The notes beneath the pieces were generated by a model that saw nothing but the letters and a program-made list of their open reading frames with translations, had not been told where the DNA came from and did no database searches. This document shows, one piece after another, positions 9,157 to 19,942 of a stretch of 64,000 nt of DNA (position 1 is its first letter; every line of letters starts with the position of its first letter). The position numbers and the translations under genes were made by a program. This stretch comes from Cunninghamia lanceolata (Eukaryota; Streptophyta; Pinopsida; Cupressales; Cupressaceae), in NCBI GenBank assembly GCA_027924645.1, contig BSBN01000829.1, positions 1,240,001-1,304,000 on the forward strand, in the 5' to 3' direction.

Positions 9157-11340
9157 ATGCCTCCGAAATGTAGTAGTACTGCAAGGGAATTGCAGGAGAT
9201 GAAGGAAAAACATGCCAGAGAGATGAGGAAGATGAAGGAGCTTGCTGAAGCACTTCAAGCTAGGCTTGTAGCCTTGGAGAAGAACAAAAAGAGGGAAGTG
9301 GAAGACAGTGAATTAGAAGAAGATGAAGATACTGTTGAAGAGTATGAAGAGGTAGCTGAAGATCTGGATGTTGAAGACCAGAGATTTGCAAAACTGTTAA
9401 AGGCAGTGCAGAGTGATAAACCTAAGGTAAAGGTTGATGTTTCCAAGTATAATGGAAGTTTGAATGAAGATGAGTTACTGGATTGGATTGCTGCACTTGA
9501 TAATCACTTTGAATGTGAAGATGTTGCTGAGGATCAGAAGGTAAAGATTGCAAAGACCAAGTTAGGAGGTCATGCTTTGGTATGGTGGGATTATGTACAA
9601 TCCGAGAGAAGGAAACAAGGGAAGTCAAAGATCACTTCATGGGATAAAATGGTAGCAAGGATCAAAGGTAAATTCTTGCCTAAGGATTATGAAATTCAGA
9701 TGTTTAAGAAGCTGCAATTTTTAAGGCAGAAGGAAATGGATGTGAAGGCATATACTGAGGAGTTTTATAAGTTGAGTATGAGATCTGGTCATCATGAGAA
9801 TGAGGTAGAAAAGGTGGCTAGGTACTTGGCTGGTTTGAGATTGAACATACAGGATGAGTTAGTTTTAGCTAACCCTAAGAATGTGGAGGATTGTTACCAA
9901 ATGGCAATCAGGATTGAAGAAAAGATGAATAGGAGACAAGATAAGTCCATGAGAGGAAGAGGAAGCAATATGAGGGGAAGAGGATTAGCCCCTACAACAA
10001 GGCAAACCAATGAGGGTCAAGAAGACACTGGTAAAGGACAGGGACAGTCTGATTTCAGAGGTGGATGGAAAGGTAATAGAGGCAGATTTGGAAGCGGTAG
10101 AGGTTCTACTACATTTTCAGGAAAGTGTTACACCGGTGGTGAGTTTGGTCATCCATTTTTCAAATGTCCAGAAAGCAAAGGTTCATCATCTAGAGATGAT
10201 AGAACGAATGACAAGAGAGTACAACTTGTGCAAGAAGAGAAAGTAGAGCAAAGTGTGCAAAGTTCAAACACTTATCAACAAGATAGAGTTCCTGATGGTT
10301 ATGGATATCCTGAGGAGGGAGAAGCATTGATGCTAAGGAGAATTAGTTTGCAGGCATCAAAGGATATGATGCAAAGAAGAGCTCTTTTCAAGACCACATG
10401 CAAGAGTAGAGGTAAAGTATGTAAGGTTGTCATTGATACTGGTTCAACAGACAACATGGTATCTCAGGAAATGGTGGATAAACTGCATTTGGAAAGGATT
10501 CCACACCAACACCCTTACAAGGCATCTTGGGTGAGTGATAGTCAATCACTTTTTGTCTATGAACAGGCATATGTTGATTTTCAGATTGGAGCATATCATG
10601 ATAGAGTTTTGTGTGACATATTGCCCATGGAATGTTGTCACCTACTGTTGGGTAGACCATGGCAATTTGATAGGAGGGTACTGTATGATGGGTATGCTAA
10701 TACCTACACCATCAAGAAAGATGGGAAGACTATTATGTTGATGCCATTGCAGGAAAATGCTGCAGTACAGAAGGCAGCCCAAGTCATTTTAGTGGGAAAG
10801 AAGGAATTTGTGCAGAAGCCTATAGGAGCAGGCATAAAGGCAGTTGAGGACATTGCAGGGAAAGAAGTTGTTAAGGACAACAGGTTGAAGAAAGTTTCAG
10901 TTGTGACTGACAGAGGTCAGCAGCAGGTTCAGAAACAGGTTTGCAAACAGCAACCAGTTGAGAGGAATGACAAGGATGTTGTCATAGTTGGGACTATTGT
11001 TTGTCCTATAAAGGTTGAAGGAAAGACAGAGTTGAACATTACAGAAGTTCAAGAGGCAGTTCAGACAGAGGTTCTGGTCAGACAACCTGACAAACACAAG
11101 GTATGTGAGAGAAGGGCCTACATTGACAGGCATGAGGATTTACTTGCAAGAAAGCAAGTTACAGTTCAGAAGTCTTGGAGCAGCCAAGAGACAGCAGAGG
11201 ATAAAGCTGGAACAGGTCAGAACACTGACATGGCAAAGTGTAAAGGTGGAGGACTTCCACAACCAAACTCATGGGACATGAGTTCTTTTCTGTTGGGGAG
11301 TATGGTGCAGGAGCACCTACCTGACAGCTGGCCTCCATGA
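9157..11340 (+). CDS. Intact gag-protease protein (727 aa) of a TR-GAG-like element
   Basis: The first ATG after the primer site opens 727 uninterrupted codons, the only intact long retroelement ORF in the window. Residues about 10-45 look like a coiled coil, 47-75 are very acidic, and 90-270 form a retrotransposon gag domain (LGGHALVWWDYVQSERR; RLNIQDELVLANP). A basic Gly/Arg-rich stretch follows. The zinc knuckle reads C-YT-G-GEFG-H-PFFK-C, with the second Cys replaced by Gly, so zinc binding is probably lost. The protease has an intact D-T-G-S site (VVIDTGSTDNMVS, near residue 430) and the LLGRPWQFDR flap region. The last 190 residues are Gln/Lys-rich with no recognised domain and run into the 3' LTR, where the stop lies. 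The MPPK start and gag match gypsy-2, a possible relative of the helper. Confidence 0.9.
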   Translation: MPPKCSSTARELQEMKEKHAREMRKMKELAEALQARLVALEKNKKREVEDSELEEDEDTVEEYEEVAEDLDVEDQRFAKLLKAVQSDKPKVKVDVSKYNGSLNEDELLDWIAALDNHFECEDVAEDQKVKIAKTKLGGHALVWWDYVQSERRKQGKSKITSWDKMVARIKGKFLPKDYEIQMFKKLQFLRQKEMDVKAYTEEFYKLSMRSGHHENEVEKVARYLAGLRLNIQDELVLANPKNVEDCYQMAIRIEEKMNRRQDKSMRGRGSNMRGRGLAPTTRQTNEGQEDTGKGQGQSDFRGGWKGNRGRFGSGRGSTTFSGKCYTGGEFGHPFFKCPESKGSSSRDDRTNDKRVQLVQEEKVEQSVQSSNTYQQDRVPDGYGYPEEGEALMLRRISLQASKDMMQRRALFKTTCKSRGKVCKVVIDTGSTDNMVSQEMVDKLHLERIPHQHPYKASWVSDSQSLFVYEQAYVDFQIGAYHDRVLCDILPMECCHLLLGRPWQFDRRVLYDGYANTYTIKKDGKTIMLMPLQENAAVQKAAQVILVGKKEFVQKPIGAGIKAVEDIAGKEVVKDNRLKKVSVVTDRGQQQVQKQVCKQQPVERNDKDVVIVGTIVCPIKVEGKTELNITEVQEAVQTEVLVRQPDKHKVCERRAYIDRHEDLLARKQVTVQKSWSSQETAEDKAGTGQNTDMAKCKGGGLPQPNSWDMSSFLLGSMVQEHLPDSWPP

Positions 11341-12644
11341 GGTAGTTAGTTTGTTTTGAGTCTTGTTAATGTTTTCAAGAAGGTCGTATAAGACCAATGC
11401 ATGTAATAAGGTCATGTTGACCATGCTTTACTATTTTTAGGTAGTTTGTTATGACAGCTGTTATGCTGTATGTCCGGTTGGATCTCCCAGCCGCCTGGAG
11501 AGATTTCCCAACCGCTGGGAATCGAGTGGTAGTACTCACAGGAGATCCTATTTATGTATGAGGATCGGTTGGTTTTAGATATAGTATAGTATTGCATTGA
11601 GCAGAGGAGTTAGATTGTGCTGTGTGAGAGACAGAGTATTGTACTTGCATCTTTTGAATCAATAAAGACCCTGTTTGTGTTTATTTTCTATTTGATCTCC
11701 ATTGTGAAATCGATTTGCTGTTTTGGTGGTTACATGGATTCGCTGATCCATTCCACCGGTTGATTCGTCGAATCGGTGGAATGGCTATGTACAGTAGGTT
11801 AGGATTTAGTTTGCATTTTCTGTTTGTTCGCATGCATGTTTGCAGGATCGCGATCAAGAGGTGTTGAGATCCCTAGCATGGGTATGTGCTAGGTCGTGCT
11901 GGTTGTTAGAATCTGGAAAGTTGTCCAGGAAGTAGATCGGGTCATCCCAGGAGGTTCGGTGGATCGAAATTCGCTAAGGTGAGAAATTCGTCACAACGGC
12001 ATCATCAGGATATTTCTGTGTATATCCTGCAGTTACTTCGGGCGTCATCCGAGTAGATGGAGATGAGCATGATGCAATCATTTGCATAAGGTGAATGTGC
12101 ATTGGGGTGATCATCATCAGGTGTTGCCGAGGAGGAGCGTATCGGCATAAGGTAGAAGAGCGGGTTGATAAAACCATCGCGGCCGATAATGTTAAGTTTT
12201 GTCGACAGCAGGATATTGAAGGAACTGCATATGACGTCATCGTCATCAGGATAATCGTCATCAGGATATCGGGGTGACGTAAGCATCGGAGGAAAGGTGC
12301 GTGAAGAGAGTCATCATCAGGATATATGGGAGGAACAGGATATTTTATATCCTGCTGATGAACATGATGTTGAACATCATGATGCTAAAGATAGAGTTTG
12401 GCGGTAAGGTGAACAGTGAACATCAGGAGGATGTTTACGCTCACCGAATGTGATGATGCTGCCGATAGTCGAATATGATGATGCTGCTGACATGCGAAAG
12501 GGCGAAGGCTTGTCTGCAGGAGGATATCGGTCGGCAAGAGAAAATATGATGATGCTGACAGTGTTAAGGGAAATATGATGATGATGAAGGGTTGCGGACA
12601 TCCATGCTATATGTCAAGGTTTTAGTGTGGATGCCTCTGCATCA
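11303..12644 (+). repeat. 3' LTR of the gag-protease element
   Basis: 1,342 bp, 29 bp longer than the 5' LTR because of an extra segment near 12546-12575 beside a repeated AAATATGATGATG motif. AATAAA is at 11661-11666. The short purine tract GGGGAG just upstream (11295-11300) is the likely plus-strand primer. The first 38 bases of the LTR also encode the end of the gag-protease ORF. Confidence 0.93.
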
Positions 12645-12649
12645 CTTGT

Positions 12650-13480
12650 ATCATGAAAATCTATGCAATGATGTAATTGTGGCATCTTTATTTGAAATGT
12701 GGCATGTATATATGTTTTAGAAAAATAAATTCCAAATTATGGCATTTATGTGTTATTTAGTTTTAAATTTTTTATTAATTGTTATTAATTATTTGGGTGG
12801 CCTATTACATGTGGTGTTAGAGTCTAGGTTCAAATACTAGGGCTTATGAGCCTACTATGTCTAGATGAAAAAGAACAAGTAAACCTAGGCTAATTCATAA
12901 CACTTTTCTTTCTCTAAGTATAGAGATGGAAGGATCTAGATCAAGAAATAAATCCAGAAAGAGGAGAAAGAGTCAAACCTAGTCAAAGGGAAAGTCAATC
13001 CAACTGACCCTCAAGGAAGAGGAGTTATGGTTATCTAACATTGAGAACTTAACATCATCTATGGGTTGTATAAAGTTGAATAAAGAGAATCAAGTAAAGC
13101 ACAAGGTTGAGATTAAGGCTAAAACAAAGAAACCATGATAGTGCGTGACATGCCTTTTGACTATGGATGCTATGCCCCCATTGTAAGCAAGGAGGTATTA
13201 GAGGAGTACCTATGTGTACATCCTACCCCTAGAAGTGTGGAAATACAAACTTGGAGGACAAAGATTGTGAGGAGTGTGAAATGCCTAAATAATATTATGG
13301 AAAATTGTAACCAAGAAACCTTATTAAAAATAAGGATGTGTAATATCCAATTTCCATCAATAAAAAGTTTCTCAAGTTCTTTTGAGAATTTATGTGATGG
13401 CTCTTTTTCTTAAACAACAAATCTGTTAAAGTTGGTTGCTTGCGATAATGTGTGATAACTTGCCTATACTAGATTAATAT
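12650..13480 (+). other. Probable leader of gypsy-B; little recognisable
   Basis: A degenerate primer-site-like TGGTGTTAGAGTC at 12812-12824 follows a sequence ending TTACA, as after an LTR. Next come a short basic stretch starting ATGGAAGGATCTAGATC (about 12926) and a 92-codon open stretch (13135-13413) that I cannot assign. The position just upstream of a gag remnant suggests leader or gag N-terminus. No matching second LTR was found. Confidence 0.35.
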
Positions 13481-13623
13481 GGTATGAACTAGGATTAATA
13501 TAGGTTTAGTGACCCTAACAATTCAAATCAAGCTAAAAATGATCCTATAGCTAAAATATATCAAATTCTTCTTGTTCTAAATGAGACTAGGGAAAGAAGA
13601 GTTGCTTTGGAGGATCATGTTAG

Positions 13624-13920
13624 TGTTGGATTTATTACATCATTAGTATAGGATAGAATAATAATAAATTAATTAATTAATATGTAAATGTTAATTTATA
13701 AATATAGGTTAGTTTCTAGTTAGTAAATAATAAATTATAAGAGTTAGTTATTCCTATAAGTAGTTTTTTTAGTTTGTACATGAGAAATCGTAAGGCTTTA
13801 TAAGCTATATATTGTATTGAAAAATCACTAGACATCAATATAATATATTTTATGCTTTGACATTATTTTGCAACTATGGTTTGATTTGCAATATCATTTT
13901 TTGTGTTCACCATTTCAATA
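13624..13920 (+). repeat. 5' LTR of the small nested element
   Basis: Starts TGTTGGATTTATTAC and ends CACCATTTCAATA. It is very AT-rich with TAAT repeats, and the same sequence returns at 15482. Confidence 0.9.
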
Positions 13921-13933
13921 TGGTATTAGAGCA
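13921..13933 (+). promoter_or_regulatory. Primer-binding site, tRNA-Met type
   Basis: TGGTATTAGAGCA begins at the first base after the LTR. It differs from the usual TGGTATCAGAGC by one transition. Confidence 0.8.
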
Positions 13934-14559
13934 ATGAAGATGTCGGGCCCGTGGGAGAGCAATGAGGATGGAAAGACTTTAATTTGAGTGTGAGAATTGG
14001 TGCTATGTATTCAAATTAAGTAATTGAGTATTCAAGTTATTTTGATTTTTAAATGATGTTTTTTATAACAGTCTAATGTAGTCTCACCAAAACTATAATA
14101 TCTCTCTCATTTTATAAGAAAATTTAAAATTAAGATGATTTGGAAAGTAGATGAAGAGGAGAATAAAACACAAATATTTTGAGGATATTTTGAGTATTTG
14201 ATGAGTGATTCAATGTAGAAGAGCGAGTAGTAAAATAGTGACATGAATTAATCTAGTGAAGTATTTTTTCTTTCTAAAAAAAAATATGATTACTTACATT
14301 CACTTCTCCCAAGCATTGAACATAATTTGAAGGAACGGAGATGATGCTAAGACATTACAAAATAATTTACCAATTCAAGCAAAGCGTGAAAACATGGAGT
14401 TTGGTGTGAATTCTTGGAGTTTATTTTTTTAATTTTTACACAACATTTTTTCTTTCACTACTTGGGTATGGTTCTCCATTGCTTTTGTGAAGAGTTATAT
14501 TTTAGTTTTTGTATTTCTTAAAATTTGTTTAAAATAAAGTTTGTTAAAACATTTCTTTA

Positions 14560-14630
14560 AAGAGAGAGCTAGTTCAATTGGAAAAAGTAATTATCAAGAA
14601 CTTAGAGGTGGAGGGTTCAAAACCCATTAG
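14560..14630 (+). repeat. tRNA-derived (SINE-like) segment, tentative
   Basis: A box-A-like TAGTTCAATTGG (14570-14581) and a box-B-like GGTTCAAAACC (near 14613) are spaced about as in a tRNA gene. No full cloverleaf or poly-A tail is evident. It may be a degenerate SINE head carried inside the small LTR element, or chance. Confidence 0.35.
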
Positions 14631-15481
14631 AACAATATTTTATGCACCATAAGAACTAGACATATATTCATTTGGGAGGTATAAGGTTTATATTTTTGGC
14701 ATTTTAAAATACTTTTTATGTAATCAAAGATATAAGGTGATTATTGTACATAAGGTGCATTTTTGGTGGAATTTGACACCTTGTCAATTTGATACATGGC
14801 CACATTTAATTTTTGTATACTCAAGACTATATATATTCTACACCTGATGGGGCTATCCACACTACACTTGACAAAGTTTTTGAAGATTATAATTATGCAT
14901 ATGGTTAATAAGGACTAAATAAATTAATTAGAGGCAAGAGGCACTAGAGGTAGGAGGTCTATCATCATCTCAAGCTAGCTTCTTGCTCAGAGATAATACA
15001 TTGTATGAGAAGCACTATCAATCCATGTCCCTTCATGGAGAAAGGGGGGCTTGACAATATTTGTGGATAGTGAAACCTCTTAAATAGGGTGGGGCTAGAA
15101 TATCTGCACTTACTCAATCTATGGCTAGTATAATCAATAGAATAAGGAGGGATTCATATCTGTAGTGGTTTAGTTCCTTTTGTACACCAGAGGAGGGATT
15201 TGGTTCTCATTGTATTAGAGGAGGGATTTTGACATACTCAAAGGAGATGTGGACTCTTAGAGGAAAATTTTCTCTCATTGTGCATGGAGGATGGGAATAT
15301 TTATGTTCTCTCATGATCTACAGACGAGTTGTAGGTTTGATAGTCAGGAGATCTATTGATAGACTTAGTTTAGTGTTTCCTAGGTGAGTGAGGAAAATTG
15401 GTGGAGGTGCTTCATCAAAATTTCTAGAAGGGCTACTGTGTTTAGTCCTTGTAATGTTTTGTCCCTATAATAAGGGGGGAA

Positions 15482-15782
15482 TGTTGAATTTATTACATCT
15501 TTAGTATAGGTTAGAATAATAATAAATAAATAAATTAACATGTAAATGTTGATTTATAAATATAGGTGAGTTTCTAGTTAGTAAATAATAAATTATAAGA
15601 GTTAGTTATTCCCATATATAGATTTTGTAGTTTATACATGGTAAATTATAAGGCTTTATAAGCCATTATATTGTATTGAAAAATCATCTGAAAACATAAA
15701 TATAATATATTTTATGCTTTGACATTATTTTACAACTATGGTTTGATCTGCAATATCATTTTTTGTGTTCACCATTTCAATA
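15482..15782 (+). repeat. 3' LTR of the small nested element
   Basis: 301 bp, starts TGTTGAATTTATTAC and is preceded by the purine tract TAAGGGGGGAA at 15471-15481. It ends at the GTTAG duplication. Confidence 0.9.
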
Positions 15783-17480
15783 GTTAGAGGACCTAGAGAC
15801 CGAGGAGATTAACTAGGTCAAGAGAAAGACCTTAGCATCCATGAAAGGCATGATCATCCTTGACCCAACCAAGATCAAATTAAAAGATAGGTGAGATTAA
15901 GAGACTATCTAGCAAATTACTTGGCTTAGGACATGAAAAAGGTCAACCTTCCAAAATTTAATCGCACAGTTATGGGAGATAGAGCAAAATCCTAGCTTAG
16001 TGAAATGGAAAAATATTTTGAAATTCACAAATATTTTGAGGTAACCAAAGCTTCTTGGGGAGTGTATCAACTCTCATAAGAAGCCTCTACTTAGTGTGTA
16101 ATAAGAAATAAAAAAATGGGAAACAATTCCATCAATTTCACTTAGGATTAGTTTGTGACCCTGTTCAGGAAAAGATGGTTGTCCCAACTCTCCTTTGATC
16201 AAAATGTAATTAAGTTTTACAACTTAATGCAAGGAGATATAAGAGTACTAACTATTGGGATAAATTCACTTGATTCTTCAAGTATATTCCTTAGTATTAG
16301 TGAGATGAGATGTTCTAAATACAAAAATTCATCATGGGAGATTGGAGGAGAAGTAGATGTTCATGGACCCTCATTCATGGCTTAGGTATATGAAAATGAG
16401 ATAAATAAATAATAGAAGATTAATTCCATTACTGCATCAAGGAATCTATGTGGAAAGATTATGCTTTTGTCCAAGAGATTCGAGATGTTTTTTCTGATGA
16501 GATAACTAGACTAACTCTTTGGAGGGAATTTGCTTTTTTAATTAACATAATTCTAGGATCAGAACCTCAATCCAAAGATACATACATAATGACCATAATT
16601 GATCTCATGGGTTTAAAGGCTCAGTTGTAGGAACTACTTTTTAAAGGATTGATATGACCTAGTGTCTCTCCTTGGGGTGCACCAATGGTTTTTTTAAAAA
16701 GGACAGAACCATGTGCCTATGTGTAGATTATTGGATGATTAATAAGGCAACAATTAAAAAAAGATAACCCTTTCCATAAATTCATTATCTCTTTGATCAA
16801 ATGTGTGGTGTAATTGTTTTCTCTAAGATTGATCTAAGAGCAGGGTATCATCAATTGAAAATATAGGAGGAAGCTATTCCTAAGATAGCCTTCAGAACAA
16901 GGTATGGTCATTATGAGTTCATAGTATTACCTTTTGGGCTAACAAATGCACCAGCAACATTCATGAGTCTGATAAATAGCATTTTTAGAGACTTCCTATA
17001 TAAGTTTATGCTTATATTTTTTGGGTGATATATTGATATATTCAAGAAATGAGGAAGAGTAATTGTATCATTTGAGACTAGTAATGTAGTGATAAAGAAA
17101 ATATAAGTTGTATGGAAAATTATCTAAATGTGTATTATTGCAAAAGGAGGGTGCAATATTTAGGCCATGTTATCTCTGTTGATCTAGTAAAAATAAGATC
17201 AATTGTGGAATCCACCACACTGAAGAGTGTTCCTAAACTATGAAGTTTCATGGGATTAGTAGGCTACTATGGGAAGCTTGTGTTTCACTTTACAAGAATA
17301 GATAACCCATAACATCACTTTAAATAAAGGGTCAATCATTTGTATGGTTATATAAGTGTGAGGAATCTTCTTGAATCCAAAAGGAGAGCTTAACGTTAGC
17401 TCTAGTTCTTAGAGTGCTAGATCTTGATAGTCATTTTATGGTTGTCACAGATGTGTCTGTACACTCAAAAACATGACTCA

Positions 17481-19928
17481 ATTGTATGGGGTAGTCAAGT
17501 CAACTTTGAAGAGAACATATACTCTTCTCCTTGCCACAAGGTGAACCTCCATGTCACTCTTGCTCTCATGGATGTAGCTAGTCGAGAGGAGGCAAGACAC
17601 TGGGGCAGTCCTACTCGCTTGAGAGCAAGACTTTATAGAGAGCAATTTTTTGATATTGGGGCCTTTCTTGGGTATTGATTATGATATGGTGCTCTATGAT
17701 TGTTGTAGTTGAAATAACTATATGACCCAAAGGGTCACTGGTTATGGTTCTCCTATTTAGATACTAAATATTCCAACGTTGAGTTGGTTGTCAATTATTT
17801 TCATTTATGTTTCTATCAAGTTGGAGTCTTTCTTCAAATTTTTGTATGATTACGTGTGTTTGGAGTAACCTTAGCCTATGTTGTTGTTCTTGTATTTTCA
17901 ATTGATTATGTTGAGGCCTTGGGTGTATCTCCTTAATCTCTTTGAGGATCACCCTCACCCACTCTCCTCTGAGCCCAAGACACATTCATGAGTCCAAACC
18001 AAGAGGGAGTTAGTTGGAGTACTTAGGTTTGACTTAGGGTTTATGACCTAAGGTTTACTTTAATTTGCTTTACGTTGGTTGACTAGTGTTGACTAATGTT
18101 GACCTCATGACAAAATTGAGGGTTTAATTGAGTTTCTATCTTTTTATGACTTTGGTTGACCTTGTGATGAAATCAAGGGTTTGCAATCTTCATGTCATGC
18201 TTGTGTTTTTGTTGTTTTCTATTTATGAATGTATGCAACCTATATGTATGAAAGACAATATTTTTGTGCTTTTTGTGGATTTTTATGAAAGGAAAGTGCT
18301 TTTTTAATCTATAATTTCAAATATGTATGCAATCTAAAATGGGTTTACCTAATGCAACATGATCTATATTTTTGGTATTTTGTTGATATTTTGGATTCTA
18401 ACTACTCTAAAAAATGAGATTGACTTAAAACAAACTAAACTAATGATGCAAAGTACTTGAAGTAAACTAATCTAACAAAATAATTATATTTATCTTATCA
18501 AGGAAATTGCAACATCCAATTACTATTCCCAAGAGCAATTTTAAGACTAGCTAATTACTATCACAATGAAAAAAAACACTAAAGAACCTAGAATGTGAGA
18601 CACATGAGACTCCACTACCCTCAAGGATCCTTGTGTCAGATTTACCTCTTCATCCTCTTGCAATAGCAGGGATCTCCTCTTGACAACAATACGGAAGGGA
18701 TACAAAAGAGCTTTAAAAGCTTGAAACATGAGCTCAATTTTAGCTAAAAGTCTACTATGGCTTACAAATGGACAACATATTGATGCATTGAGAAGCTTTT
18801 AGCAAATATTGAATGAAATAAAAGGCTTGTAAGTCTTGTATGAGCATATGGATGCTATGTGGAGAGAAAAAACTTACAAATATTGGATGCACAAATGAAA
18901 TTACCTCCCAAAAGGGGGCGCTTTGAATCTATGCAATAATGAAAACTAATGAAAGATTTGAATCTTTAGAAAACTGAATAAAGAAATGAAGAAAGAGGCT
19001 TAAAGGCCTATGAAGAAGCTTGAAAAATATTGTGAAGATGAGAAGAGCATTCTCCAACTTGGAAAATAATGAGGAGGGGAGGGGTATTTATAGCTTGGAA
19101 GAGGTCATGAAAGGTAGAATTGATTGAAGAGTTAACTCATTTGACTTGGGAGTGAACTAGGCTAATTAGGGAGTGAACAAGCCAATATAGCTTATCACTA
19201 AAGAAAAAAATGGATTTAGCAAGAGTGCATGAGTTGACTCTATGTTTAGGCTAAAAAATCATGCAAACATGAAGAAAAATAGGTCAAAATAGAGATTTTT
19301 CATGTCCACAACTTGAGTTTTTTTACAACTAAAAAGCTGATAGGGTTGGGCCTAGGGATTACCCCTTTTGCTAGTCTTGATCACTCAGGGGCAACCCATG
19401 GGTGACCCACAGAGGAGTGGACCTAGGTTAAAAAGCATGATGGGAGATGGTTAGTGAGGTGAAGAGGAGGTGAACTACCTTCGAAGACTACTCAAAAGAT
19501 GGTCAAAAACCAAATCTACACTTGCAAATGTCAAATCTCCTGGGGGAGATCTTGAAATAATAGGGGGAGATTTGTCCTGGTTGAACAAAACTAAAAACTA
19601 AAAGTTGAAGATGGCTTGGGAGGTCCTCTAGAGGGCTCCAAAGGGTGGGGTTGGATGAAAAACACTAGGGAAAGGTCAAATTAAAAGAAATGTATGAATA
19701 AAAGGCTTAGAGATGAAGTCATAAGCACATAAAGCAAAAATTGACAAGTGTCAAAAGCGGGGGGAAGGTTAGTATAACAAAGGGGAAACAAGATGAGAAG
19801 TGAAAAGCCATATGTTACCAAGAGAATTACTACTGAGAGGGCATTATTTCATGCTTAAATGTATGTGAAAAGGATTATGAGTCATCATGGTGTCCTTGTG
19901 GAGGCTGTGCATGATTTTGGTGCTTACA
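17481..19928 (-). repeat. Unclassified stretch ending in a minus-strand LTR-like sequence
   Basis: Read on the minus strand, sequence starting TGTAAGCACC at 19928 follows a polypurine tract, and a TATAAATA box is present (complement of 19085-19092). This is LTR architecture like LARD-2 at 35261-44988. The far end is not resolved because no second copy lies in the window; the left part (17481 to about 18000) may be unrelated. I find no protein domain. Confidence 0.4.
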
Positions 19929-19942
19929 TATTTGCCCCCTCA
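19929..19942 (-). promoter_or_regulatory. Minus-strand polypurine tract
   Basis: On the minus strand this reads TGAGGGGGCAAATA immediately before an LTR-like TGTAAGCACC. It parallels AAAGAGGGGCAAAA|TGTATACACC at 36656-36670. Confidence 0.5.

Larger units (their letters stand above)
7752..12644 (+). mobile_element. Complete non-autonomous gypsy-type LTR element with gag-protease only
   Basis: Two LTRs (7752-9064 and 11303-12644) flank a short interior with a tRNA-Met priming site and one long ORF. The element is bounded by a perfect 5-bp duplication CTTGT at 7747-7751 and 12645-12649. LTR ends TGGTGCAGGAGC and GCCTCTGCATCA are imperfect inverted repeats. There is no reverse transcriptase, RNase H or integrase, so it must be mobilised in trans. 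This matches the published TR-GAG class (terminal repeats plus GAG), here with an aspartic protease as well. I count about 25 substitutions between LTRs (near 2%), mostly transitions, so it is young. Gag and LTR ends resemble gypsy-2 at 20849-33690. Confidence 0.95.
13624..15782 (+). mobile_element. Small non-coding LTR element (2,159 bp) nested in gypsy-B
   Basis: LTRs of about 300 bp (13624-13920 and 15482-15782) flank a 1.56-kb interior without coding potential. A tRNA-Met priming site directly follows the 5' LTR, and a TAAGGGGGGAA tract precedes the 3' LTR. The duplication GTTAG is perfect (13619-13623, 15783-15787), and removing the element restores the gypsy-B gag sequence. LTR divergence is roughly 7% by eye. 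It is larger than classic TRIMs and smaller than LARDs. The LTR ends in TA rather than CA. Confidence 0.9.
13481..17480 (+). pseudogene. Gypsy-B: decayed Ty3/gypsy gag-pol, split by a nested element
   Basis: Gag N-terminal residues (NDPIAKIYQILL, then ALEDHV) run up to 13618 and resume at 15788. Gag continues with MEKYFEIH and the LFRKRWLSQL region (16150-16330). The zinc knuckle and protease are missing. The RT approach is seen at 16450-16640 (REFAFLINIILGSEPQSKD), then SVSPWGAPMVFLK, FSKIDLRAGYHQLK and [13 protein letters not shown] (16650-16980). The catalytic YxDD region near 17020 is destroyed. LGHVIS and FMGLVGYYGKL follow, and the start of RNase H is lost at about 17480. There are many stops and several frameshifts. 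The motif set fits a chromovirus-like gypsy. Confidence 0.8.
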
